Source: Nitrosomonas sp. Is79A3 (GTDB lineage Bacteria; Pseudomonadota; Gammaproteobacteria; Burkholderiales; Nitrosomonadaceae). From it: DNA of 64,000 nt. The notes below the pieces were generated by a model. The model worked only from the letters and a program-made list of their open reading frames with translations. It was not told the DNA's origin and searched no databases. Position numbers and translations under genes: made by a program. Positions 44,246-55,600 of the stretch are shown one piece after another. The stretch spans positions 310,001 through 374,000 of the forward strand of contig NC_015731.1 in NCBI RefSeq assembly GCF_000219585.1. Reading direction: 5' to 3'. Positions within the stretch are counted from its first letter, which is position 1. Each line of letters begins with the position of its first letter.

Positions 44246-44856
44246 AGAAAACTCCTTAAAAAATAATAAAGAAATGAGCGTCAGCGATGCTCAGCGTGAA
44301 TAACTACTTGTAAAACCAGCCTAGCGTTTGATAAATGGACGGTATAAACCCCTATCTGAGCCGGATACGTACGTGACCAACCCTGATAGAAGTTATTTAG
44401 AAAAAATAGGGAGAAGAATCGTGAAACTAGCGGAAATGCTGGGGAACGAAACAGAGAAACTATGTGTAATAGCGGAATTGAAGCTAGTGATTGCGATCAA
44501 GCTGCTTAAGCTTTACTTCCTTGGACGTTTCACAAGAAGTATGTGTGACTGAAAGATTTTAGGAGGGGATTTACTTGTATCAATTCCTATCTTTATGGTC
44601 GAAAAATGATTTACACCCAATAACTTTGTGGTTGTTGATTACTGAGTTTTCTCATATTCTTCCATGAATTACTTGGAATAGATAAAAGTATGAATTACCT
44701 AAAAATAATATCTTCAACAGAAATCTTACTATTTGGTTTTTCATAGAAAGATTAGGACGAACGTCAAGATTTAAAATCACGGCATTAGAAATGCAAGTAT
44801 CTCTAATGTAAAGCAATAGATAGTGGATAATTAGATAGGTTAGAAAGAAGGCAATT
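44246..44856. other. intergenic region before the defence operon
   Basis: This gap holds the divergent promoters of the island operon and the defence operon. The only plausible gene is the small frame 44421-44552, listed separately. I do not find a clear inverted repeat. Confidence 0.4.
44421..44552 (+). CDS. possible 43-residue small protein
   Basis: GTG 44421 has GGGAG at a good distance. The product (MKLAEMLGNETEKLCVIAEL, then a Leu/Lys-rich helix ending RFTRSMCD) is one amphipathic helix. It precedes the defence operon by 300 bp. It could be spurious. Confidence 0.3.
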   Translation: MKLAEMLGNETEKLCVIAELKLVIAIKLLKLYFLGRFTRSMCD

Positions 44857-47800
44857 GTGTTATTAGATAACAAAAACAGTGGCTATGTCGGCAAAGAGCT
44901 GAAGGAGCGTTCATTTGAGGGCTCAAATCTGGCCGTCCTGTCCAGTCTCTTTACCCTTTATGGTTTTGCTTCTCTGAAGAAGGAATTGTCCAAGACCCAG
45001 CAAACGCGCTTATATCTGACCAACTGGCAAGACCAAAACCTGCAATCCCTGATTGGTACGGAGCAGGAAATCAGGTTGCTTAATCAACTCGATCAAAAAC
45101 GCATTGCCGCCGAATGTGCCAAATGGCTTCAGAGCAAGGTCGAGGTTAGAGCCAGTCAAACGCCGCAGGTCGCGCAGAACCTCATTCACTTGCAATCGGG
45201 CGAAGACAGCTTTGCTGTGCATGGCAGTGCAACTTTCTCTCCTATTGGCTTGGGAGATGTTCGCTCGGATAACCTGCAAATGAACACGGGAATATCAGAC
45301 ACCCAAACCACGCAGCAATTGCTGGCGTGGTTTGACGGTATATGGAGGGATGAGGCTAGCTCCAAGAACATTGAGAACGAGCTGATTGACAGGCTCGACT
45401 TCATCGCTGCCGACCAACCAGCGAACTTCATCTACTTCCTGACCCTATACAACATTTTCAAAGATTTTCTGGAAGACATCGACGAAGAGAACATTATCCG
45501 TAGCAAAACGGGATTCAAAGATACCATCGTCTGGAATAAGCTCTACAAGTTTCAGAAAGACGGCGTGCTGGGAGCAATCGACAAGCTCGAAAAACACAAT
45601 GGTTGTATCATTGCCGATAGCGTGGGCCTGGGTAAAACATTTGAAGCCCTGGCGGTAATAAAGTATTACGAGCTGCGCAATGACCGGGTACTGATTTTGT
45701 GCCCTAAAAAGCTCCGTGATAACTGGACGATGTTCACCATCAATGACAAGCGCAACTTGCTTGCCAGTGACCGCTTCAATTACGACGTCCTTAATCACAC
45801 CGACTTGAGCCGCCCTAAGGGCTATTCAGGCTCAATCAATCTCGAAACTTTGAACTGGAGTAATTACGACCTCATCGTTATCGACGAGTCTCATAACTTC
45901 AGGAACAATCCCAACAAGGCCGAGGGCAAAACCCGCTACGAGCGCCTGCTGAATGACATTATCCGCTCTGGCGTTAAAACCAAGGTGCTCATGCTCTCAG
46001 CTACTCCGGTTAACAGCCGAATGAACGACCTGAAGAATCAAGTAGCCTTCATTACTGAAGGCCGGGACGATGCCTTCAATGATGTCGGTATCAAGAGCAT
46101 TGAATCCACACTCAGGCTGGCACAAAAGCAGTTTAACCAATGGGTGAAAGAGCCTGTTGAAAAGCGCACCACAACAACTTTGCTCGACAGCATGAGCTTT
46201 GACTACTTCAAGCTACTCGATGTCGTGACAATTGCACGTTCCCGTAAACATATCGAAAAATACTATGGCACGGCAGACATAGGTGAGTTTCCTACTAGGC
46301 TGCCGCCCAAAAACATCTATGCCGATTTTGACTTGTCGGGTGAGTTCCCGCCGCTGAAAGAAGTCAATAAAACCATCCGCAGGCTCTCCTTGGCAGGCTA
46401 TTCCCCGCTGAAATTTGTCAGGAACGATAAGAAGAGAGAATATGCAAGACGCTACGACAAAGCCGTAGGTGGCGGTAAGGGCGTATTCAAGCAGATCGAC
46501 CGTGAGGAAAGCCTTATCCACCTGATGCGGGTGAACCTGCTCAAGCGCATGGAAAGCTCCATCCATTCATTCAGCCTGACGGTCGATAAGCTGGCCAGAC
46601 AAGTGGAGTACCTGCTTACCAAAATTGAAGAGCACGAGTCTGGTGACATTGAAGCGCTGAACATCGAAGACATTCACGACTTCGAACTGGAATCTACGGA
46701 GCTGGAACCCTACTTGATCGGTAACAAAACCAAGGTATTGTTGCAGGACATGGACATAATCCGCTTCAAGCAGGAACTTGAAGCCGACAAGCTATTTCTG
46801 TCCAGTATTGCAGAGACAGCCAAAAACGTAACGGTTGAACGTGATGCCAAGCTGGAGCTGCTAAAGCAGGCAATCGAAACGAAGGTAAAAATTCAGCTCA
46901 ACCCCAACAACAAGAAAGTTATTGTGTTCACGGCTTTTGCCGATACCGCGCAATACCTCTACGGCCACCTCGCGCAATGGGCAAAATCAGGGCTTGGCAT
47001 TCATAGCGCGTTGGTGACAGGCGGCGGCACCAATAAAACCACGCTCACAGGCTTGGGCACAGAGCTAAACAATATTCTCACGGCGTTTTCGCCCATATCC
47101 AAAGAACGTAACAAGCTAGACCCAGATGCAACCACAGAGCTTGATCTGCTGATTGCCACAGACTGCATCAGCGAAGGCCAGAACCTCCAGGACTGCGACA
47201 CGCTCATCAACTACGACATTCACTGGAATCCAGTCAGGATCATTCAGCGCTTTGGACGTATTGATCGCCTCGGCTCCAGGAATGCGCAAATCCAGCTCAT
47301 TAATTTCTGGCCGAACATGGAGCTGGACGAGTACATCAAACTTGAAGCCAGAGTCTCAGGCCGCATGGTGTTGCTTGATATCTCTGCCACAGGCGAAGAA
47401 AACGTCATCGACGAAAACGCCAAAGAGATGAACGACCTCGAATATCGGCGTAAGCAGCTCCAGCAACTCAAGGAAGCCGTTGTTGATCTGGAAGACATGG
47501 CGGGCGGTGTATCCATAACGGATTTAACCCTGAATGACTTCCGCATGGACTTGTCCGGTTACATGAACCAGAATCACAAAGCGAATATGGCCAAGCTGGA
47601 AAAAGCCCCATTAGGCTTGTATTCCGCTGTGCCGCTCGACGACGATCTGGCCGAAGATGGTATTGAGCCCGGCGTGATCTTTTGCCTCAAAAATATCAGG
47701 AAAGGCAAAGAAGCCGTGCAGGTGGATGATAACTATCCACTCGCGCCTTACTTCCTAGTTTATGTATCTGACAATGCCGTTATTGAACTGAATTTTACCC

Positions 47801-48102
47801 AAAGCAAAAAAGTGCTCGACCTGCTCAAACGCCAGGCCTTCACGCATACCGAAGTAGATCAAGCCGCCGCCGAGCAAGTGAATAATCGCACCAAGCAGGG
47901 CCGAGACATGGAGCATCACCAGCATTTGCTGGCCGTTGCAGTGGACAGCATTGCAGGTAAAAGTGAAGAAAAAGGCGTGGAAAGCCTCTTTGCCAAAGGC
48001 GGCACAGTGCTTACCGCCACCAGTAGCCAAGGCATAGAAGACTTCGCCGTGGTGTCGTACCTGATTCTAACCGACAATCAGGCGGAAGGCGGTAATGAAT
48101 AA
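44857..48102 (+). CDS. SNF2/HepA-like helicase of a defence operon
   Basis: This 1081-residue protein starts at GTG 44857 after AGAAGG. Residues 1-220 are a variable region. The RecA-like core has Walker A DSVGLGKTFEALA (about 254), Walker B VIDESHNFRN (about 342), LSATPVNSRMND, and the helicase C domain VIVFTAFADTAQYL with RFGRIDRLGSRNAQ (about 798). SNF2-like ATPases translocate along double-stranded DNA and act in several restriction systems. The next gene overlaps its end by 8 bp. With the downstream Mod and Res it forms one operon. Confidence 0.88.
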   Translation: MLLDNKNSGYVGKELKERSFEGSNLAVLSSLFTLYGFASLKKELSKTQQTRLYLTNWQDQNLQSLIGTEQEIRLLNQLDQKRIAAECAKWLQSKVEVRASQTPQVAQNLIHLQSGEDSFAVHGSATFSPIGLGDVRSDNLQMNTGISDTQTTQQLLAWFDGIWRDEASSKNIENELIDRLDFIAADQPANFIYFLTLYNIFKDFLEDIDEENIIRSKTGFKDTIVWNKLYKFQKDGVLGAIDKLEKHNGCIIADSVGLGKTFEALAVIKYYELRNDRVLILCPKKLRDNWTMFTINDKRNLLASDRFNYDVLNHTDLSRPKGYSGSINLETLNWSNYDLIVIDESHNFRNNPNKAEGKTRYERLLNDIIRSGVKTKVLMLSATPVNSRMNDLKNQVAFITEGRDDAFNDVGIKSIESTLRLAQKQFNQWVKEPVEKRTTTTLLDSMSFDYFKLLDVVTIARSRKHIEKYYGTADIGEFPTRLPPKNIYADFDLSGEFPPLKEVNKTIRRLSLAGYSPLKFVRNDKKREYARRYDKAVGGGKGVFKQIDREESLIHLMRVNLLKRMESSIHSFSLTVDKLARQVEYLLTKIEEHESGDIEALNIEDIHDFELESTELEPYLIGNKTKVLLQDMDIIRFKQELEADKLFLSSIAETAKNVTVERDAKLELLKQAIETKVKIQLNPNNKKVIVFTAFADTAQYLYGHLAQWAKSGLGIHSALVTGGGTNKTTLTGLGTELNNILTAFSPISKERNKLDPDATTELDLLIATDCISEGQNLQDCDTLINYDIHWNPVRIIQRFGRIDRLGSRNAQIQLINFWPNMELDEYIKLEARVSGRMVLLDISATGEENVIDENAKEMNDLEYRRKQLQQLKEAVVDLEDMAGGVSITDLTLNDFRMDLSGYMNQNHKANMAKLEKAPLGLYSAVPLDDDLAEDGIEPGVIFCLKNIRKGKEAVQVDDNYPLAPYFLVYVSDNAVIELNFTQSKKVLDLLKRQAFTHTEVDQAAAEQVNNRTKQGRDMEHHQHLLAVAVDSIAGKSEEKGVESLFAKGGTVLTATSSQGIEDFAVVSYLILTDNQAEGGNE

Positions 48103-48895
48103 CAACGTTTTCGAAGACTTTCTGCAAAATCTTGCTATTCCGCCAAGCTGCGCATTGAACAAGCCCGTTTATAAAAAGCTGTTTCTGGATGCATCTGATG
48201 GTAAGAAGAGCCTGCTAGATGCAACGGACAAAGCCTGCCTGAAGGACGACATCAATAAAATTCGCTGGCTCTATACCCTAAAGCCCGCCACGATCAATAT
48301 CGCACCCTATAGCGACAATGAGCGTGATTACCCCGAAGTGGCCGTGCTGCACTTCGAACTATCCAATTCTAGCCGCGTAAAGCGCATTGCTCACTTTGTT
48401 AACCGCGCTATCCCATATCCGCTGATTTTGCTGTTTACCTGCGACATGGATAGCCAACCGCATCTTGCGCTCAGCGTGGCGGATAAGCGCATTAACCAAG
48501 CCGACCAAGAAAAATGGGTAATCGAGGGCAGCCTGATAACCCATTGGATCAAACTGAACACCCCATCGGATACCGACCATGCATTCCTGCAAAGCCTGAC
48601 TATCAACAATCTATCCTTCAAGAATTTCTTTGATTTCTATAAATCTGTAACCGAACGTGTTATAGCCATGAACTGTGCAAGTCATAGTGGAGCGTTCAGT
48701 CTTGAGGAAATCCCAGCGCACGGCGGGGGAAAAAGCAGGCTTGAAAAGCTGCGCGCACTGGAAAAGCTTGAGCTTAAAAAGTCTGAGCTTTCCAACAAGC
48801 TGAAAAAAGAAAAGCAAATGGGCAAGCAGGTTGAGCTGAATACCCAAGTAAAAAAGATTAACGATGAGATTGGCCAGATAAAGGCCGGCCTGTAA
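48095..48895 (+). CDS. DUF4391 protein
   Basis: This 266-residue protein overlaps the helicase by 8 bp (ATGAATAA). It shows the family opening INKIRWLYTLKPATINIAPY, then EVAVLHFELSNSSRVKRIAH and PLILLF. The C-terminal ~55 residues form a strongly charged coiled coil (KLRALEKLELKKSELSNKLK). DUF4391 genes are known beside helicase and methyltransferase genes of type III-like systems. The biochemical role is not known. Probably a bridging or loading factor between helicase and Mod. Confidence 0.8.
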   Translation: MNNNVFEDFLQNLAIPPSCALNKPVYKKLFLDASDGKKSLLDATDKACLKDDINKIRWLYTLKPATINIAPYSDNERDYPEVAVLHFELSNSSRVKRIAHFVNRAIPYPLILLFTCDMDSQPHLALSVADKRINQADQEKWVIEGSLITHWIKLNTPSDTDHAFLQSLTINNLSFKNFFDFYKSVTERVIAMNCASHSGAFSLEEIPAHGGGKSRLEKLRALEKLELKKSELSNKLKKEKQMGKQVELNTQVKKINDEIGQIKAGL

Positions 48896-48918
48896 CGGAA
48901 AATAGAAGGCATTGAAGA

Positions 48919-50970
48919 ATGAGTGATTCAAATAGCGAGAGCACAATGAAGCAAGTCACCCCAGAAGACGGCCAGATCACCGACGTCATTGACGAAAATG
49001 TTGATCGAATGAAGAGGCTATTTCCTGAAGTCTTCACCGAAGGTGGTGTCAACTTCGAAACCCTGCGCCAGCTTTTGGGCGATGCGGGTGTGCTGGATGA
49101 AGACGAAGAAAAATATGGCTTGAACTGGCACGGAAAGAAAAAGGCACGCCAGATCGCGCTCACGCCATCAACAGGAACGCTGCTGCCATGCCCTGAGGAA
49201 AGCGTGGATTGGGATACTACCAAGAACATTTTTATTGAAGGCGATAACCTTGAAGTGCTGAAGCTGCTCCAGAAGAGTTATGCGAATAAGATAAAGATGA
49301 TCTATATCGACCCCCCATATAACAAGGACAAAGACTTCATATATCCAGATAAATTTTCAGAAGGTCTAGACACCTACTTGAAATATACAGGCCAAAAGAG
49401 CGACCTAGGCGATTGGAATGTTAGTGAAAGTGGTAGAGAAAAAGCAGGAAGGAAGCATACCAACTGGCTGAACATGATTTGTCCCCGCCTGATTCTAGCC
49501 AGGTCGCTTCTCTCTGACGATGGAGTCATTGTTGTATCTATAGACGAGAGCGAGCATGCAAATCTTGTCAAAACCATGGAAAATATTTTTGGCGAGGAGA
49601 ATTTTTGTGGCGAAATAATCTGGAAAAATAGCAGCAAAAACGACCAGGATTATATTTCAATTCAGCACGAGTACTTTGTGGTTTTCGTGAAAAATAAAAG
49701 TTCAAACAAAGGCTATTGGTTAGAAAGAAAAGAAGGGCTGGATGAAATTTACAAGGCATTTGAGGGGTTTAAGAAAAATAGAGGAAACGATTGGGAGGCC
49801 ATACATAAAGATGCTTTAGAATGGTTCAATCAATTTCCTGATTCAAATCCAATTCGAGACAGCAAGCACTACAGCTGGATGGATGAAAAGGGGATCTATT
49901 TTCCTGACAACATATCTGGCCCCAACGTAGGTCAATATGTCTACGACGTACAACATCCTATAACAAAGAAAAATGTGAAGCCACCATCGAGAGGATGGTT
50001 TTGTCCGCCAGAAAAAATGAAACAACTCATTTCTGACAATGGCGTCCATTTTGGAAGTGATGAAACCACCGTTCCATGCTTGAAAACCTATTTGAAAAAT
50101 ACAGAAATGAAAAGCCTTACAAGCATGCGATTTAAGGACGGCAGAGCTGCATCCAAAAGACTAAGGGCACTATTCGGCGAGAACATATTCACAAACCCCA
50201 AGGATGAAGAGCTCTTAGCTGAATTAATGAAGGCCTTCTCTATAGGAGATAACGATTTAGTTTTGGATTTTTTTGCCGGGTCTGGATCAACTCTACACGC
50301 AACTACCCTTCTAAATATCCAAAAGAAATCTTCAGTTAGATGTATTCTCGTTCAGCTTCCTGAAGATCTTGTATCGATGGAGAAATCGGCAGCGGGCTTG
50401 TCAAAGAAAATTATATCGAATTCCATTGACTACCTAAGATCAAAAAACCTACCGCTTAACATCTGCGAAATTGCAAAAGAAAGAATTAGGTTGGTTAGGG
50501 GCAAGTGCAATACTGAAGGCCATTTGAATGGAATTGATTCCGGATTTAAGGTGTTCAAGTTAAACCGATCAAATATCAAGGCATGGAATCCGAGGGCATC
50601 AGATATTGAAAGCTCTTTGCTTGCACATCACGAAAATCTTGTTGGCGGCCGATCTGAGCTAGACATTTTATACGAGCTCTTAATTAAGCGAGGCGTTGAT
50701 CTTTCTGCCCCCATTGAAAGTCGCAAAGCAGCAAGCAAAAATATTTACAGCATTGGCTACGGAGCGCTATTCGCTTGTTTAGACGAATCCATTTCCCGCG
50801 AGCAGGTGGAGGATGTTGCACAGGCGATTATCGACTGGCACAAAGAGCTTGCACCAGTCAGCGAGACGCATGTGTTTTTCCGCGATAGCGCTTTCCGCGA
50901 TGACGTTTCCAAAACCAACATGGCCGCCATTCTGGAACAGAATGGTATAAATCATGTGCGTAGCTTATAA
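48919..50970 (+). CDS. mod: type III DNA methyltransferase, Mod subunit
   Basis: This 683-residue protein has DPPY at about residue 130 (MIYIDPPYNKDKDF) and the AdoMet-binding FxGxG at about 451 (VLDFFAGSGSTLHA). The order DPPY, target-recognition part, FxGxG is the beta class of N6-adenine methyltransferases, as in type III Mod. Residues 200-400 should read the DNA target; their codon use is more AT-rich than the flanks, as expected of exchanged recognition regions. Mod both methylates and gives specificity to Res. It follows DUF4391 by 23 bp; GAAGGCATTGAAGA is upstream. Confidence 0.92.
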   Translation: MSDSNSESTMKQVTPEDGQITDVIDENVDRMKRLFPEVFTEGGVNFETLRQLLGDAGVLDEDEEKYGLNWHGKKKARQIALTPSTGTLLPCPEESVDWDTTKNIFIEGDNLEVLKLLQKSYANKIKMIYIDPPYNKDKDFIYPDKFSEGLDTYLKYTGQKSDLGDWNVSESGREKAGRKHTNWLNMICPRLILARSLLSDDGVIVVSIDESEHANLVKTMENIFGEENFCGEIIWKNSSKNDQDYISIQHEYFVVFVKNKSSNKGYWLERKEGLDEIYKAFEGFKKNRGNDWEAIHKDALEWFNQFPDSNPIRDSKHYSWMDEKGIYFPDNISGPNVGQYVYDVQHPITKKNVKPPSRGWFCPPEKMKQLISDNGVHFGSDETTVPCLKTYLKNTEMKSLTSMRFKDGRAASKRLRALFGENIFTNPKDEELLAELMKAFSIGDNDLVLDFFAGSGSTLHATTLLNIQKKSSVRCILVQLPEDLVSMEKSAAGLSKKIISNSIDYLRSKNLPLNICEIAKERIRLVRGKCNTEGHLNGIDSGFKVFKLNRSNIKAWNPRASDIESSLLAHHENLVGGRSELDILYELLIKRGVDLSAPIESRKAASKNIYSIGYGALFACLDESISREQVEDVAQAIIDWHKELAPVSETHVFFRDSAFRDDVSKTNMAAILEQNGINHVRSL

Positions 50971-50982
50971 AGGAGAATTGGC

Positions 50983-52668
50983 ATGAGCAAAAAAATCAGT
51001 GGCGCAGAATACCCGCTTGCCAAGATATTCAGCTCAGATTTTGAGTATGTAATCCCATCTTATCAGCGCCCCTATGCATGGACAGTAGATGAGGCTTCAG
51101 AGCTGTTTGATGATCTTTTCGATTTTTACAAATCAGAACCTGAAGAAGGTTATTTCCTTGGCAGCATTGTCTTAATCAAGCAAGAAGGCGTTCCCTATGC
51201 CGAAGTGATTGACGGTCAGCAACGCTTGACTACTTTAACTATTCTGCTTTCAGTGCTAGCTTCCACGATGCAGGGAAAACAGCGGGATACGCTTTGTAAG
51301 TATATTCTTGAACCTGGTAATGAGTTTGAAGGGCTGGAGCCTAAACCAAGGCTTACTCTTCGCGAACGCGACAAGGCATTCTTTCTGAAATATGTTCAGG
51401 AACTGAGGTTTGATGAACTCTTTGTGCTCGATGACAAAGGCTTGGATAACGAGTCTAGACTGAATATCAAGCGAAATAGTAATCTATTTAAAGATCGAGT
51501 AAAAACTTCTCTCGGTGATTCACCGGATAACATCAAACAATTCGTTGCTTTTCTGCTTCAGCGATGCTTTCTGGTTGCTGTGTCGACACCCAGCCAGCAA
51601 TCTGCGTTTCGTGTGTTTTCCGTGATGAACAGTCGAGGCTTGGATTTGCAACCCACCGACATTATCAAAGCAGACATTATCGGCAAGCTCAAAACCGATA
51701 AAGAGCGGGACGAGTATAACGAGCGCTGGGAGGATATGGAGGTCGAGCTTGGGCGTGGCGGCTTCAACGATCTTTTTAGCTACGTTCGCATGATCTACGC
51801 TAAGGAAAAGGCCAAGCGCTCTTTGTTGGATGAGTTCCGCTCCCATGTGATTTCTATAGTTCCGCAGCCTGAAAAACTCATTGGCGAAGTTTTAGAGCCA
51901 TATGCCACAGCCTTGGCAATCGTCAAGCAAAGTAGTTACGAAGCTGTCTCCCATGCGGAGGAAATTAATTCATACCTCAGATGGCTTAACAGAATTGACA
52001 ACTCAGATTGGATTCCCTCTGCAATTCGATTTTTGTCCGACAAAAAAAATGATCCACAATACGTTGCTTGGTTCTTTCAAAGGCTAGAGCGCTTGGCTGC
52101 GTTCATGCATGTTTGCGCTCTTAATATCAATGAGCGGATTGAGCGCTACAACAAGGCTATCGCCGCGCTAAAAACAAGTCATTCTTTTGAGTCACCGGTC
52201 ACCGCTATTGAGCTAACAGACGATGAAAAGCAAAAGATGATAACTGCGCTAAACGACAATATTTATGAAATGACACCAAGAAGACGCAATTACCTCCTAT
52301 TGCGTTTGGACGCATTTCTCTCCGATGGTGCGGCATCCTATGACCCAACCATCCTCACCATAGAGCATGTTCTACCTCAGACTGTTGATCCTGCAAGCGA
52401 GTGGGCTCAGATATGGCCTGATGTTGCTGAAAGACAAAAATGGGTTCACAAGCTCGCCAACCTTGTTCCATTAACTATGCGACGCAATGCTAAGGCGCAG
52501 AATTATGATTTTTCGAAAAAGAAGACAGCTTACTTTTCTGGAACTAAAGGCGTGTCTTCTTACATTTTGACTACTCAGGTATTGAACAGCCCCGAGTGGA
52601 CTCCAGCTTCATTGGAAAATCGTCAAACAGAGTTGCTTGGTGTTTTGAAAGAAAACTGGAGGCTTTGA
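50983..52668 (+). CDS. DUF262 / DUF1524 (GmrSD-like) protein
   Basis: This 561-residue protein starts at ATG 50983 with AAAGGAG upstream, 12 bp after mod. The N-terminal DUF262 domain has YQRPYAWTVDEASELFDDL and DGQQRLTTLTILL (about 77), a ParB/Srx-like nucleotide-binding fold. The C-terminal DUF1524 HNH nuclease has LTIEHVLPQTVDPAS (about 460), HKLANLVPLT and NAKAQNYDF. Related GmrSD and BrxU proteins cut modified DNA. Its place between mod and res suggests an additional anti-phage nuclease in the same system. Confidence 0.88.
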   Translation: MSKKISGAEYPLAKIFSSDFEYVIPSYQRPYAWTVDEASELFDDLFDFYKSEPEEGYFLGSIVLIKQEGVPYAEVIDGQQRLTTLTILLSVLASTMQGKQRDTLCKYILEPGNEFEGLEPKPRLTLRERDKAFFLKYVQELRFDELFVLDDKGLDNESRLNIKRNSNLFKDRVKTSLGDSPDNIKQFVAFLLQRCFLVAVSTPSQQSAFRVFSVMNSRGLDLQPTDIIKADIIGKLKTDKERDEYNERWEDMEVELGRGGFNDLFSYVRMIYAKEKAKRSLLDEFRSHVISIVPQPEKLIGEVLEPYATALAIVKQSSYEAVSHAEEINSYLRWLNRIDNSDWIPSAIRFLSDKKNDPQYVAWFFQRLERLAAFMHVCALNINERIERYNKAIAALKTSHSFESPVTAIELTDDEKQKMITALNDNIYEMTPRRRNYLLLRLDAFLSDGAASYDPTILTIEHVLPQTVDPASEWAQIWPDVAERQKWVHKLANLVPLTMRRNAKAQNYDFSKKKTAYFSGTKGVSSYILTTQVLNSPEWTPASLENRQTELLGVLKENWRL

Positions 52669-52675
52669 ATATTCA

Positions 52676-55600
52676 ATGAAGCTGCATTTTGAAGACAATC
52701 TGGATTATCAGCAGGCCGCTATTGATTCCGTAGTCAGCCTGTTTAAAGGCCAAGAAATATCGCGCTCCGAATTCACTGTGACATTCCGCCCGGAATCGGG
52801 CTCGCAGCATTCGTTGGGCTTGGCGGAGAGCGAGCTTGGTATTGGTAATAGATTAATGCTAGTAGATGAAGAGCTTGAAGAGAATCTTCGTCAGGTACAG
52901 CTCAAGAACGGTCTGAAACCCACCGAAAAACTCGCCAGCGGTGATTTTACGGTAGAGATGGAAACAGGCACGGGTAAAACATACGTTTATCTGCGAACCA
53001 TTTTTGAGCTCAACAAAAACTATGGTTTTACGAAATTTGTAATCGTTGTGCCTTCCGTTGCCATTAAAGAAGGGACTTATAAAACCCTGCAAATAACGCA
53101 AGAGCATTTTGAAGGGCTTTATCCAAAAGCAAAGGGATATGAATACTTCCTTTATGATTCATCCAAGCCAGAGAAAGTTCGTAATTTTGCAACCAGTTCT
53201 AATGTCCAGATTATGATTATGACGGTGGGTGCGATAAACAAAAAGGAGGTGAATAATTTATACAAATATCATGAATCCGTTGATGTTGCCGAAAGCAAAA
53301 CTGGCGCACCTATTGAACTCATACAGCAAACGCACCCAATTGTAATTGTCGACGAGCCGCAAAGCGTGGACGGTGGCTTGACGGGAAAAGGTAAGGAAGC
53401 ACTTAGCGCGATGAACCCGCTTTGCACTCTGCGCTACTCTGCCACTCACGTCGATAAGCACCACATGACATTCCGGCTGGATGCCGTGGATGCCTATGAG
53501 CGCGGCTTGGTCAAGCAGATTGAAGTTGCTTCCTTGCAAATTGATAGTGGCAACAACAAGCCCTATATCCGCCTTGAATCCACACACAACACGAAAGGCT
53601 CGATTACCGCGAAGGTTGAGCTTGATGTTCAGCGTGGAAAGAATATCAAACGTGAAATTCTGACCGTCGATGACGGCGATGACCTGGAGCAGATTACCAA
53701 TCGTTCGATCTACGAAAACATGCAGATCGGCACAATTACCTGCGGAAAAGACAATGAATCCATCGAGGTAAAAGGCGACGGCTTTGATCAAGTGCTGCGC
53801 CCCGGTGAAGCTATCGGCGGCGTTGATCCTGACCAGATAAAGCGCCTGATGATCCGGCGCACGATTAAAGAGCACTTCGATAAAGAACTGCTTTTTGCCG
53901 CCAACAATCAGCCTATCAAAGTCCTGAGCCTCTTCTTCATTGATAGTGTTGAGCACTATCGCCAGTATGATGAGGACGGAAATCCGCTAAAGGGCAAGTA
54001 CGCCCTGATGTTTGAGGAAGAGTATCGCAAGCTGGCCAAGTCTGCCGACTATCAAAGCCTCTTTAAAGAGATTGACCTGGAAGCCGATGCTGCCGAAGTC
54101 CATAATGGCTATTTCTCCATCGACAAAAAAGGCCGCTCCGTCGAGACTGCGGAAAGCAACCAGTCCGGTCGTGATGATGCCGAGCGTGCTTACAACCTTA
54201 TCATGAAGGAAAAAGAGAAGCTGCTCAGCTTTGATACCAAGTTGAAGTTCATTTTCTCGCATTCCGCCCTAAAGGAAGGCTGGGACAACCCCAACATATT
54301 CCAGATATGCACACTGCGAGATATGGGAAGCGAACGTGAACGCAGACAAACCCTGGGTCGTGGATTGCGCTTGTGCGTTAATCAGCATGGCCAGCGCCTG
54401 CGTGGCAATGACATCAATACGCTGACAGTTATTGCAACTGAAAGTTATGAGAAATTTGCAGAGAACCTTCAAAAGGAAATGGAAGACCCGGAAACAGGAA
54501 TAGGTATTAGATTCGGAATTGTGGAAGATCAACAATTTGCGAATATTCCACTAACAGATTCAATGGGACAGCCTGCCGCTTTAGGGTATGAAACATCGAA
54601 AAAAATTTGGGCTTTTCTCAACGCTTCGAATTATGTAGATGCAAAAGGTAAAGTTCAAGACTTACTTAAAAATGCTCTCAAAGATGGCAGATTTGCCCTT
54701 GCGCCAGAGATAAAACAGGCTTTGATTTCAAAGCATGGCGAAAAACAGGCCGACCTGATCGAAATCAATGTTCAGGCATTGCTTCGCAAGGTGGCGGGCA
54801 GGCTGGATATTAAGAACGCCGATAATCGCCAGGTTATTCATACTCGCGAAGCTGTTCTTGCCTCTGACGAATTCAAGACGCTGTGGGACAGGATTAAGTA
54901 CAAAACTACCTATCGTGTCGAGTTTGATTATCTCAAACTCATCAAAGATTGCGCCGAGGCTATTAGAAATTGTCCCCCCATCACGAAAACCAGAGCGCAA
55001 TTCCGCAAGGCTGACATTGCAATAGGCAAAGGCGGCGTGATCGCTGAACAAACTTCAGCATCCGGGTTCACTACAATTCACGAAAATGACATTGAGCTAC
55101 CGGACATCATTACTGATCTTCAGGACAAAACACAGCTCACACGTAAAAGCATTGTCCAAATTTTATGTGATAGTAAGCGCCTGGAAGACTTCAAACGTAA
55201 TCCGCAGCAATTCATCGATTACGCATCTGAAGCGATTAATCGCACCAAACGTTTGGCCTTGGCCGATGGCATTCGCTATACTAAAATCGGTGACGATCAT
55301 TTCTATACACAAGAATTGTTTCGGCAGGAAGAGCTCAAGTGTTATCTCGAAAACACGTTAGAAACGCAAAAATCCGTTTACACTCACGTTGTCTATGACT
55401 CAGTTGGCGTCGAAAAATCCTTTGCTGAAGACCTAGAGAAGAACGAAAAGGTCAAGGTTTACGCCAAGCTGCCTTCATGGTTCAAAGTACCCACTCCGCT
55501 TGGCACTTACAACCCAGATTGGGCTGTAGTGGTCGAGGATGAGGGCGAGGAAAAGCTTTACTTAGTAGTCGAAACAAAAGGCAGTACGTGGTGGGACGAT

